Shown here piece by piece: positions 48,700 through 58,600 of a stretch of 64,000 nucleotides of DNA; position 1 is the first letter of the stretch, and every line of letters starts with the position of its first letter. A program made the position numbers and the translations under genes. This stretch comes from Reticulitermes speratus (lineage: Eukaryota; Arthropoda; Insecta; Blattodea; Rhinotermitidae): assembly GCA_021186555.1 (NCBI GenBank), contig JAJKFL010000010.1:25116679-25180678 (forward strand). Reading direction: 5' to 3'. The notes under the pieces were generated by a model, which did not search any database, was not told the origin of the DNA, and saw nothing but the letters and a program-made list of their open reading frames with translations.

Positions 48700-49082
48700 C
48701 CGAACTGTTGTGGCAATGTTACGGAACTGCCGTATTTCTTAACAGAGATGTTGTGGCAATGTTACGGAACTGCCGTATTTCTTAACAGAGATGTTGTGGC
48801 AATGTTACGGAACTGCCGTATTTCTTAACAGAGACGAACTGTTGTGGCAATGTTACGGAACTGCCGTATTTCTTAACAGAGACGAACTGTTGTGGCAATG
48901 TTACGGAACTGCCGTATTTCTTAACAGAGACGAACTGTTGTGGCAATGTTACGGAACTGCCGTATTTCTTAACAGAGACGAACTGTTGTGGCAATGTTAC
49001 GGAACTGCCGTATTTCTTAACAGAGACGAACTGTTGTGGCAATGTTACGGAACTGCCGTATTTCTTAACAGAGACGAACTCG
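48700..49082. repeat. 48-bp tandem array, about 8 copies, just upstream of the first Pdf coding exon
   Basis: The unit gaactgttgtggcaatgtta plus cggaactgccgtatttctta and acagagac has a 48-bp period. The two leftmost units are 45 bp long. The array ends about 80 bp before the splice acceptor of the Pdf exon, so it lies in the intron or leader region upstream. Its long open frames on both strands follow from the 48-bp length. Confidence 0.95.
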
Positions 49083-49163
49083 AACAAACGCGCCTTAAGC
49101 GCAGACCGAGGGGACTCTGTACTGCCGCTTGGCTCACGTGGCTCGTCTCGTTCTGTTGCAGCG

Positions 49164-49265
49164 ATGACACAGCTGTCTGTCATCGTGCTGTCCCTCTGCC
49201 TCCTACGGCTGGCGTTCACATCTCCCGCCATCGATCTAGAAGACGACCAATATCTGGATAAAGAG
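49164..49265 (+). CDS. Pdf: Pigment-dispersing factor precursor, first coding exon
   Basis: PDF is the secreted neuropeptide that synchronises circadian clock neurons in insects through a class B G-protein-coupled receptor. This exon encodes residues 1-34 of an 85-residue precursor. ATG lies two bases after a splice acceptor (ttctgttgcag, ending 49161). The N-terminus has a typical signal peptide (MTQLSVIVLSLCLLRLAF), likely cleaved near residue 20, followed by an acidic stretch (DLEDDQYLDKE) that begins the precursor-associated peptide. It ends at GAG followed by the consensus donor gtaagt (49266), phase 0. The upstream acceptor implies a noncoding 5' exon, which I cannot locate. The assignment rests on the second exon. 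The exon alone would only indicate a secreted protein. The start is supported because no earlier in-frame signal-peptide start exists after the acceptor. Confidence 0.88.
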
Positions 49266-49556
49266 GTAAGTGCGATCTAAACATCGATGGAAATGTACAC
49301 TGTGCTATACGACGTGTTAACACAATATCACGCGCTGCTCCACGGCCTCTCATGCTACCACAGCCACAGATAACTCGTCAGCTGGTCCACTAGTTTATAC
49401 AGTAGAAACTCGATTATCCGAAATAAAGGGGGCGAACCCGATTTAGGATAAGCAAAATTTCGGATAATTCGGAAATTCGGCTTGACGTCATAAGGTTCAA
49501 TAAAAATTACATTTATTCAGAAACACGTCTTATGTTAATAACATTTATGGCACAAT

Positions 49557-50745
49557 AAAGTGTACGATATTTACAGATACAATACAACACTACAAAGTGT
49601 ACGATATTTACAGATACAATACAACACTACAAAGTGTACGATATTTACAGATACAATACAACACTACAAAGTGTACGATATTTACAGATACAATACAACA
49701 CTACAAAGTGTACGATATTTACAGATACAATACAACACTACAAAGTGTACGATATTTACAGATACAATACAACACTACAAAGTGTACGATATTTACAGAT
49801 ACAATACAACACTACAAAGTGTACGATATTTACAGATACAATACAACACTACAAGTGTACGATATTTACAGATACAACACTACAAAGTGTACGATATTTA
49901 CAGATACAATATATCACTACAAAGTGTACGATATTTACAGATACAATACAACACTACAAAGTGTACGATATTTACAGATACAATACAACACTACAAATTT
50001 ATGGCACAATAAAGTGTACGATATTTACAGATACAATACAACACTACAAAGTGTACGATATTTACAGATACAATACAACACTACAAAGTGTACGATATTT
50101 ACAGATACAATACAACACTACAAAGTGTACGACATTTACAGTACAATACATCACTACAAAGTGTACGATATTTACAGATACAATACAACACTACAAAGTG
50201 TACGATATTTACAGATACAATACAACACTACAAAGTGTACGATATTTACAGATACAATACAACACTACAAAGTGTACGATATTTACAGATACAATACAAC
50301 ACTACAAAGTGTACGATATTTACAGATACAATACAACACTACAAAGTGTACGATATTTACAGATACAATACAACACTACAAAGTGTACGATATTTACAGA
50401 TACAATACATCACTACAAAGTGTACGATATTTACAGATACAATACACACTACAAAGTGTACGATATTTACAGATACATAAAACTACAAGTGTACATAACA
50501 GAACATACAATAAAGTGTACGATATTTACAGACACAATACAACACTACAAAGTGTACGATATTTACAGATACAATACAACACTACAAAGTGTACGATATT
50601 TACAGATACAATACAACACTACAAAGTGTACGATATTTACAGATACAATACAACACTACAAAGTGTAGATATTACAGATACAATACATCACTACAAAGTG
50701 TACGATATTTACAGATACAATACAACACTACAAATTTCTACGAAA
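49557..50745. repeat. 37-bp tandem array inside the Tigger element, about 32 copies
   Basis: The unit aatacaacactacaaagtgt plus acgatatttacagatac has a 37-bp period. The left flank (atttatggcacaataaagtg) recurs inside the array at about 49996, so a block of about 455 bp including the flank was duplicated. Several units near 50140 and 50460-50510 have small indels. Confidence 0.94.
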
Positions 50746-50783
50746 AATATCAGATATTTTAGTTTGAACTCTTTTTTTTTTCA

Positions 50784-50966
50784 CAACGTTTTTGGCTGCA
50801 ATGTCCCTCCATTCGGCATTTTAGACGAATGTTCTTCGAGTTTCGATTTCGATTTTACCCAATCTCAAACCGTTGATATGCCAACATCGAAATCCCCCGC
50901 GACGTTTCGCAACATCTCGCCACTTTCAATCCGTCTCACAACCTCCAATTTCCGTTCAGTTGTCAT
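50784..50966 (-). pseudogene. Tigger transposase N-terminal DNA-binding region, disrupted
   Basis: Minus-strand ATG at 50966. The frame reads LEVVRRIESGEMLRNVAGDF, then GISTV, an in-frame TGA, DWVKSKSKLEEHSSKMPNGG and a final stop after about 61 codons. The pattern (hydrophobic helix, RNVA.DF.VG.STV..W) is the CENP-B/psq-type helix-turn-helix at the start of Tigger/pogo transposases, which binds the element's ends. The family normally continues with a CENP-B HTH and DDE domain, both absent here. Confidence 0.8.
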
Positions 50967-51268
50967 CACAACACGTTTCGTCCAGCCGACACTGTTTGCA
51001 ATCACCGTCACACAAATGTTACAACTGCACTGTAAGCAGCACACACGTCAACTTGCCAATCGTCCGCACACGTCAACTTTTGACAGCAAACTGACAGCGA
51101 GAGGCTCAGAAGTGTCTCGCGGCAGGCAGTTCTGGGAATCGCAGCGCCTGACAGGCGTTTTGGTTAACCGGAGTTTAGGTTAAGCGAAGTTCGGATAACC
51201 GAGGTTCTACTGTACTATAGTCTGAGACACATATCCACATCACGCTTACACTGAATATTCACGCTGAA

Positions 51269-52660
51269 ATGGAGAACTCGCTTTGGAAGAGGCTACGGAT
51301 CTGTCGTAAGACAGACTACAGAATGAGAGCTAAGGACCTGTCTAAGACGACACAGTGAAGGGGCTACGGACCTGCGTAAGACAGACTACAGAATGAAGAG
51401 GCTACGGACCTGTCGTAAGACAGACTACAGAATAAGAGGCTACGGACCTGTCGTAAGACAGACTACAGAATGAAGAGGCTACGGACCTGTCGTAAGACAG
51501 ACTACAGAATGAAGAGTCTACGGACCTGTCGTAAGACAGACTACAGAATGAAGAGTCTACGGACCTGTCGTAAGACAGACTACAGAATGAAGAGGCTACG
51601 GACCTGTCGTAAGACAGACTACAGAATGAAGGTCTACGGACCTGTCGTAAGACAGACTACAGAATGAAGAGGCTAGGACCTGTCGTAAGACAGACTACAG
51701 AATGAAGAGGCTACGGACCTGTCGTAAGACGGACTACAGAATGAAGAGCCTAGGACCTGTCGTAAGACAGACTACAGAATGAAGCGTCTACGGACCTGTC
51801 GTAAGACAGACTACAGAATGAAGAGGCTACGGACCTGTCGTAAGACAGACTGCAGAATGAAGCGTCTACGGACCTGTCGTAAGACAGACTACAGAATGAA
51901 GAGGCTACGGACCTGTCGTAAGACAGACTACAGAATGAAGCGTCTACGGACCTGTCGTAAGACAGACTACAGAATGAAGAGTCTACGGACCTGTCGTAAG
52001 ACAGACTACAGAATGAAGAGGCTACGGACCTGTCGTAAGACAGGACTGCAGAATGAAGAGGCTACGGACCTGTCGTAAGACAGACTGCAGAATGAAGAGG
52101 CTACGGACCTGTCGTAAGACGACTGCAGAATGAAGAGGCTACGGACCTGTCGTAAGACGGACTGCAGAATGAAGAGGCTACGGACCTGTCGTAAGACGGA
52201 CTGCAGAATGAAGAGGCTACGGACCTGTCGTAAGACGGACTGCAGAATGAAGAGACGTAGACGCTCAGAATGAAGACTAGGACCTGTCGTAAGACAGACT
52301 GCAGAATGAAGAGTCTACGGACCTGTCGTAAGACGGACTGCAGAATGAAGAGGCTACGGACCTGTCGTAAGACAGCCTGCAGAATGAAGAGTCTACGGAC
52401 CTGTCGTAAGACGGACTGCAGAATGAAGAGGCTACGGACCTGTCGTAAGACGGACTGCAGAATGAAGAGGCTACGGACCTGTCGTAAGACGGACTGCAGA
52501 ATGAAGAGGCTACGGACCTGTCGTAAGACGGACTGCAGAATGAAGAGGCTACGGACCTGTCGTAAGACGGACTGCAGAATGAAGAGGCTACGGACCTGTC
52601 GTAAGACAGACTGCAGAATGAAGAGGCTACGGACCTGTCGTAAGACAGACTGCAGAATGA
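51269..52660 (+). mobile_element. LINE tail with a 39-bp tandem array, about 35 copies, in the Pdf intron
   Basis: It begins with the codons WRTRFGRGYGSVVRQTTE and a stop (51269-51325), the same C-terminus as 47710-47877. It then repeats the 39-bp unit (gaagaggctacggacctgtc plus gtaagacagactacagaat) about 35 times, in the opposite orientation to the 47041-47875 copy. The left third has cagactac and many small indels. The right third has cggactgc or cagactgc and is cleaner. A short shared string, tattcac, flanks both sides but not flush, so no target-site duplication is claimed. Confidence 0.85.
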
Positions 52661-53032
52661 ATGTATTCACATCTCGCGGAACGGTTTGACAAACGCTCAC
52701 CTGCCGTATACTATATAATGCACTTCGTGAGGGCGCGAGTGAGTAGTTAGTTGATAGCACGCGAGATGGCTGTTATCGTTATGAAGCAGTAAATACCTGA
52801 AGACTACCCGCGCTCAGTTGGTACTGCAGCGTCGCACTTTGCCGATAACATCTATTAAGCTGTATCGTGTCCACTTTTCACATGTTAGGTTATTTATTAA
52901 CGCCAGACAGGCAAAATAAATTTATCAATATAGAAACATCAAAAACAAATTACACAAGACAAATGCAGCCATTTGTGTGTATAACATAACATGTACCTTT
53001 GAATAAGGGCTGCTGTAATTTAAAACATGTCC

Positions 53033-53066
53033 CTGAAGATGAAACTCATATAAGGTTCGAAACATC
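53033..53066 (+). ncRNA. Hammerhead-like motif in sense orientation within the Pdf intron
   Basis: CTGAAGA, one extra base, a stem that can pair through GAA/TTC and an adjacent C/G around an AT-rich loop, then CGAAACATC. Both conserved boxes are intact. It could be a fossil of a Penelope-type flanking repeat. Activity is unknown. Confidence 0.5.
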
Positions 53067-53339
53067 TTCAATGAAATATATGTATTGAATAATAGAAAAC
53101 AAAAGTGTACATTTGTCGGATAGAACTTAATCAAAAATGTACGGTACGAAAAACATAAAGTACAGTAAATTTTGTATGCCTTTAGGTGTTCTGTGTTAGC
53201 TGCACAGTAGGCAACAGGCAATGTTACGTTGCAAGTGTGCTGGCAACACTTTGATGACATTGCTGACGGACAGACACACAGACATCTTCTTTTACGATAC
53301 AGATTGTAATGGAATTAAATGCTGCACTGGAGTAATGAG

Positions 53340-53628
53340 GGGCACGCGGTGGCGCAGTTGGTTGAGGCACTGCTCGCGGGTTCGATTCCCGATGGTGTCA
53401 TTGGAATTTTTCATTGACATAATCCTTTCGGTCGCACTATGGCCCTGGGGTCGACTCAGCCTCTTAACAGAAATGAGTACCAGGAGTATTTCCTGGGGGT
53501 AAAGGCGGTCGGTGCGTAGGCTGACAACCTTAACACCTTCATGTGCCGATTGTCTATAAATCTGGGAGCCTCAACCTCCTGGAACCCTAAGAGCTTGTCC
53601 AGGCCTGTAATGGGATTGCTTTGCCTTT
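53340..53628 (+). mobile_element. tRNA-derived SINE, family A, full length, with 14-bp target-site duplication
   Basis: The head has an A box (tggcgcagttggttgaggca) and a B box (GGTTCGATTCCC, about 53381). The body and 3' end (ccaggcctgtaatgggattg, tgcctt) are complete. Direct repeats actggagtaaYgag flank it at 53326-53339 and 53629-53642. It is in the sense orientation relative to Pdf and ends 37 nt before the 3' splice site. Confidence 0.92.
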
Positions 53629-53665
53629 ACTGGAGTAACGAGCTGCCTGACATGCAATGTTTCAG

Positions 53666-53821
53666 ATGAATGCAGAGAACACGAGACAGCTGGTCAGCTG
53701 GATAACACAGCTGCTGCTGCACAAGGCAGAACCAATTGTGTGCAGTCACAAGCGTAATTCTGAGCTGATTAACTCTCTGCTTGGACTGCCAAAAGTACTG
53801 AACGAAGCTGGGAGGAAATGA
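53666..53821 (+). CDS. Pdf: Pigment-dispersing factor precursor, last coding exon with the mature peptide
   Basis: Encodes residues 35-85 after a phase-0 acceptor (tgtttcag). It completes the precursor-associated peptide (RQLVSWITQLLLHKAEPIVC), then a Lys-Arg cleavage site (53750-53755), the 18-residue peptide NSELINSLLGLPKVLNEA (53756-53809), an amidation Gly, Arg-Lys and TGA. The known cockroach PDF is identical except that residue 17 is Asp; here codon GAA gives Glu. PDF acts in brain clock neurons and is released as a C-terminally amidated peptide. Length and order (signal, associated peptide, KR, PDF, GRK, stop) match insect Pdf genes. The frame is intact across both exons, so the gene looks functional despite the crowded intron. 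Misreading as another family member is unlikely, given the near-complete peptide match. Confidence 0.96.
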   Translation: MNAENTRQLVSWITQLLLHKAEPIVCSHKRNSELINSLLGLPKVLNEAGRK

Positions 53822-54026
53822 AATGGGGGAAGAATTAATATTGTACTGTCAAACAGAGGTGACAGTTGTGCTCCAAATTAGAGTACAAGTGTTTGTAAAA
53901 CGTTACTTTGAGATGCCATATATTGTAATGTACTGATCTTTATGTTTAAATACTGCTAATACATAACGGGACAACATGTAGGTTGTTCATGTAAAACATA
54001 CATCTTACTGGTTTAAATCTGAACCA
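53822..54026 (+). other. Pdf 3' untranslated or flanking sequence
   Basis: About 205 AT-rich bases between the Pdf stop codon and the LINE tail. I see no exact AATAAA or ATTAAA hexamer, so the poly(A) site is not identified. It may use a variant signal or lie beyond the LINE insertion. Confidence 0.5.
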
Positions 54027-54033
54027 AACAACC

Positions 54034-54069
<36 letters not shown>

Positions 54070-54201
54070 CCATGTAGCACAGTCCTTCTTGAGAAGCTAA
54101 CAGGTCGTCAGCTAGTCAAGAAATTCCTCGCGTTTTATGGAACCCGAAGGTTCATTACCGCACTCACAACAGCACACCACCTGTCCCTATCCTGAGCCAT
54201 A

Positions 54202-54783
54202 TCAATCCAGTCCATGCCCCCCATCCCACTTCTTGAAGATCCATTTTAATATTATCCTCCCATCTACGCCTGGGTCTTCCAAGTGGTCTCCTTCCCTCAG
54301 GTCTCCCAAAATCCTGTATGCACCTCTCCCTGCCCCATACGTGCTACGTGCCCCGTCCATCTCATTCTTCTTGATTTGATCAACCCGAATATTTGGTGAT
54401 GAGTGCAGGTCATTAAGTTCCTCGTTATGTAGTCTTCTCCACTCCCCCGTTACCCCGCCCCTCTTACACCCAAATACCCCCCTCAGCACCCTATTCTCGA
54501 ACACCCTCAGCCTATGTTCCTCCCTCAGTGTGACAGACCAAGTTTCACACCCACACAAAACAACAACACAATTACAGTTCTGTATATCTTAATGTTTGTA
54601 TTTTTGTACAGCAAACTGTAAGACACAAGATCTTGCACCGAATGATAACAAGCATTACGTGACTTCAGTCTGCTCTTAATTTCTTCCTGAATGGAATTTC
54701 GATTTGTTACGGTTGTTCCCAAATATTTGAACTGTTCCACCCTTTCAAAGGATTTATTATCTAACTTTATGTTGCCATTTTGT
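54202..54783 (-). pseudogene. LINE ORF2 C-terminal region, frameshifted
   Basis: Minus strand. It reads NIKLDNKSFERVEQFKYLG and [18 protein letters not shown]. After a frame change near 54560 it reads [20 protein letters not shown] and GEWRRLHNEELNDLHSSPNI, then further frame changes and [20 protein letters not shown]. These are the standard segments after the reverse transcriptase in insect LINEs, ending with a WRAVV-like motif near the 3' end. Confidence 0.82.
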
Positions 54784-55192
54784 CCCACATTCCGATCTCC
54801 AGACATAACCATGTACTTAGTTCTGCTGTCCCACATTCCGATCTCCAGACATGACCATGTACTTAGTTCTGCTGTCCCACATTCTGATCTCCAGACATGA
54901 CCATGTACTTAGTTCTGCTGTCCCACATTCCGATCTCCAGACATGACCATGTACTTAGTTCTGCTGTCCCACATTCCGATCTCCAGACATGATCATGTAC
55001 TTAGTTCTGCTGTCCCACATTCCGATCTCCAGACATGATCAAGTACTTAGTTCTGCTGTCCCACATTCCGATCTCCAGACATGACCATGTACTTAGTTCT
55101 GCTGTCCCACATTCCGATCTCCAGACATGACCATGTACTTAGTTCTGCTGTCCCACATTCTGATCTCCAGACATGACCATGTACTTAGTTTT
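54784..55192 (-). repeat. 46-bp tandem array from LINE coding sequence, about 9 copies
   Basis: Each unit (in plus reading, ttctgctgtcccacattccg plus atctccagacatgaccatgt and acttag) encodes [15 protein letters not shown] on the minus strand. It lies exactly where this segment occurs once in related LINEs. The 46-bp length is 15 codons plus one base, so each unit shifts the frame. Confidence 0.93.
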
Positions 55193-55195
55193 CTC

Positions 55196-55655
55196 ACCAT
55201 TTACTTCTAGACCAATCTCCTTACTAGCGACTACCAAAACTTCTGTGTTTCTCTTTATAGCATGTACACTTCCACCCAACATATTAACATCATCAGCATA
55301 AACCACAAGCTGATGTGTACCATTTAATTTCAAGCCCTCCTGGTTTGCCTGAACCCTCCTAATGGCATATTCCAAAGCAAAGATGAAAAGCAATGGCGAT
55401 AAAGCATCTCCTTGTTTCAAACCATTCTTAACAGTAAATATGTCAGACAAATGTTTGCCTACCCGAACTCTGCTATAAGTTTAATTTAGACACATTTTTA
55501 CTAGCTTTACTAGTTTCATAGCGATACCAAACTCAATAACAATATTATACAAGACCTCCCTCGTAACTGAATCATAGGCTTTCTTGAAGTCTATAAATAG
55601 CTGATGAACTGCCTCATTGTATTCCCATTTTTTCTCAAGTATTTGACGAATGCAA
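55196..55655 (-). pseudogene. LINE reverse transcriptase palm, with one stop
   Basis: Minus strand. Motif A FIDFKKAYDSV, then one in-frame TAA in the stretch after KMCLN, then [17 protein letters not shown], motif [14 protein letters not shown], motif C YADDVNML, and [19 protein letters not shown]. Catalytic aspartates in motifs A and C are present, so the stop and the flanking arrays are the main damage. RNA-dependent DNA polymerase of a non-LTR element. Confidence 0.88.
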
Positions 55656-58600
55656 AATATACGATCAGTAGTCGACCTGTTACGTCTAAATGCACAATAT
55701 ACGATCAGCAGTCGACCTGTTACGTCTAAATGCACAATATACGATCAGTAGTCGACCTGTTACGTCTAAATGCACAATATACGATCAGCAGTCGACCTGT
55801 TACGTCTAAACGCACAATATACGATCAGCAGTCAGTCGACCTGTTACGTCTAAACGCACAATATACGATCAGTAGTCGACCTGTTACGTCTAAATGCACA
55901 ATATACGATCAGTAGTCGACCTGTTACGTCTAAATGCACAATATACGATCAGCAGTCGACCTGTTACGTCTAAATGCACAATATACGATCAGTAGTCGAC
56001 CTGCTACGTCTAAATGCACAATATACGATCAGTAGTCGACCTGTTACGTCTAAATGCACAATATACGATCAGTAGTCGACCTGTTACGTCTAAATGCACA
56101 ATATACGATCAGCAGTCGACCTGTTACGTCTAAATGCACAATATACGATCAGCAGTCGACCTGTTACGTCTAAATGCACAATATACGATCAGTAGTCGAC
56201 CTGTTAAGTCTAAATGCACAATATACGATCAGCAGTCGACCTGTTACGTATAAATGCACAATATACGATCAGCAGTCGACCTGTTACGTCTAAATGCACA
56301 ATATACGATCAGCAGTCGACCTGTTACGTCTAAATGCACAATATACGATCAGCAGTCGACCTGTTACGTCTAAATGCACAATATACGATCAGCAGTCGAC
56401 CTGTTACGTCTAAATGCACAATATACGATCAGCAGTCGACCTGTTACGTCTAAATGCACAATATACGATCAGTAGTCGACCTGTTACGTATAAATGCACA
56501 ATATACGATCAGTAGTCGACCTGTTACGTATAAATGCACAATATACGATCAGCAGTCGACCTGTTACGTCTAAATGCACAATATACGATCAGCAGTCGAC
56601 CTGTTACGTCTAAATGCACAATATACGATCAGCAGTCGACCTGTTACGTCTAAATGCACAATATACGATCAGCAGTCGACCTGTTACGTCTAAATGCACA
56701 ATATACGATCAGCAGTCGACCTGTTACGTCTAAATGCACAATATACGATCAGTAGTCGACCTGTTACGTATAAATGCACAATATACGATCAGTAGTCGAC
56801 CTGTTACGTATAAATGCACAATATACGATCAGCAGTCGACCTGTTACGTCTAAATGCACAATATACGATCAGCAGTCGACCTGTTACGTCTAAATGCACA
56901 ATATACGATCAGCAGTCGAACTGTTACGTCTAAATGCACAATATACGATCAGCAGTCGACCTGTTACGTCTAAATGCACAATATACGATCAGTAGTCGAC
57001 CTGTTACGTCTAAATGCACAATATACGATCAGCAGTCGACCTGTTACGTCTAAATGCACAATATACGATCAGTAGTCGACCTGTTACGTCTAAATGCACA
57101 ATATACGATCAGTAGTCGACCTGTTACGTCTAAATGCACAATATACGATCAGCAGTCGACCTGTTACGTCTAAATGCACAATATACGATCAGCAGTCGAC
57201 CTGTTACGTCTAAATGCACAATATACGATCAGTAGTCGACCTGTTACGTCTAAATGCACAATATACGATCAGCAGTCGACCTGTTACGTCTAAATGCACA
57301 ATATACGATCAGCAGTCGACCTGTTACGTCTAAATGCACAATATACGATCAGTAGTCGACCTGTTACGTCTAAATGCACAGTATACGATCAGCAGTCGAC
57401 CTATTACGTCTAAATGCACAATATACGATCAATAGTCGACCTGTTACGTCTAAATGCACAATATACGATCAGCAGTCGACCTGTTACGTCTAAATGCACA
57501 ATATACGATCAGCAGTCGACCTGTTACGTCTAAATGCACAATATACGATCAGTAGTCGACCTGTTACGTCTAAATGCACAATATACGATCAGCAGTCGAC
57601 CTGTTACGTCTAAATGCACAATATACGATCAGCAGTCGACCTGTTACGTCTAAATGCACAATATACGATCAGTAGTCGACCTGTTACGTATAAATGCACA
57701 GTATACGATCAGCAGTCGACCTGTTACGTCTAAATGCACAATATACGATCAGTAGTCGACCTGTTACGTCTAAATGCACAATATACGATCAATAGTCGAC
57801 CTGTTACGTCTAAATGCACAATATACGATCAGCAGTCGACCTGTTACGTCTAAATGCACAATATACGATCAGTAGTCGACCTGTTACGTCTAAATGCACA
57901 ATATACGATCAGTAGTCGACCTGTTACGTCTAAATGCACAATATACGATCAGCAGTCGACCTGTTACGTATAAATGCACAATATACGATCAGTAGTCGAC
58001 CTGTTACGTCTAAATGCACAATATACGATCAGCAGTCGACCTGTTACGTCTAAATGCACAATATACGATCAGCAGTCGACCTGTTACGTCTAAATGCACA
58101 ATATACGATCAGCAGTCGACCTGTTACGTCTAAATGCACAATATACGATCAGCAGTCGACCTGTTACGTCTAAGTGCACAATATACGATCAGTAGTCGAC
58201 CTGTTACGTCTAAATGCACAATATACGATCAGCATTCGACCTGTTACGTCTAAATGCACAATATACGATCAGTAGTCGACCTGTTACGTCTAAATGCACA
58301 ATATACGATCAGTAGTCGACCTGTTACGTCTAAATGCACAATATACGATCAGCAGTCGACCTGTTACGTCTAAATGCACAATATACGATCAGTAGTCGAC
58401 CTGTTACGTCTAAATGCACAATATACGATCAATAGTCGACCTGTTACGTCTAAATGCACAACATAGATCAGCAGTCGACCTGTTACGTCTAAATGCACAA
58501 TATACGATCAGTAGTCGACCTGTTACGTCTAAATGCACAATATACGATCAGCAGTCGACCTGTTACGTATAAATGCACAATATACGATCAGTAGTCGACC

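Larger units (their letters stand above)
49400..51212 (-). mobile_element. Tigger/pogo-type DNA transposon, internally replaced by a 37-bp array
   Basis: Terminal inverted repeats CAGTAGAA(A/C)CTCG(A/G)TTATCC face inward at both ends and are flanked by the TA duplication (49398-49399 and 51213-51214) typical of pogo/Tigger elements. The minus-strand transposase start remains at 50784-50966. The DDE catalytic part is missing, and a 37-bp array (49557-50745) occupies the middle. Non-autonomous as it stands. Confidence 0.88.
49266..53665 (+). other. Pdf intron, 4.4 kb, mostly transposon-derived
   Basis: GT-AG intron between the two coding exons (gtaagt at 49266, tgtttcag ending 53665), phase 0. 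It holds a Tigger element (49400-51212), a LINE-tail array (51269-52660), a hammerhead-like motif (53033-53066) and a SINE (53340-53628). Together these fill about four fifths of it. The remaining unique parts (49272-49399, 51215-51268, 52661-53325) show no exon-like open frame with splice sites. Confidence 0.8.

Noticed and set aside
48782..49261. Open frames of about 150 codons on both strands over the 48-bp array
   Set aside because: Array length effect. The plus-strand frame also reads across the real Pdf exon in the wrong frame.
50895..50912. GAAACGTC string suggesting another hammerhead-like motif
   Set aside because: It is part of the Tigger transposase codons (RNVA) and lacks the CTGANGA box and stem.
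53340..53400. Possible functional tRNA gene
   Set aside because: A and B boxes are present but the cloverleaf is incomplete and the SINE body follows; the same holds for 3576, 21541, 46062 and 62041.
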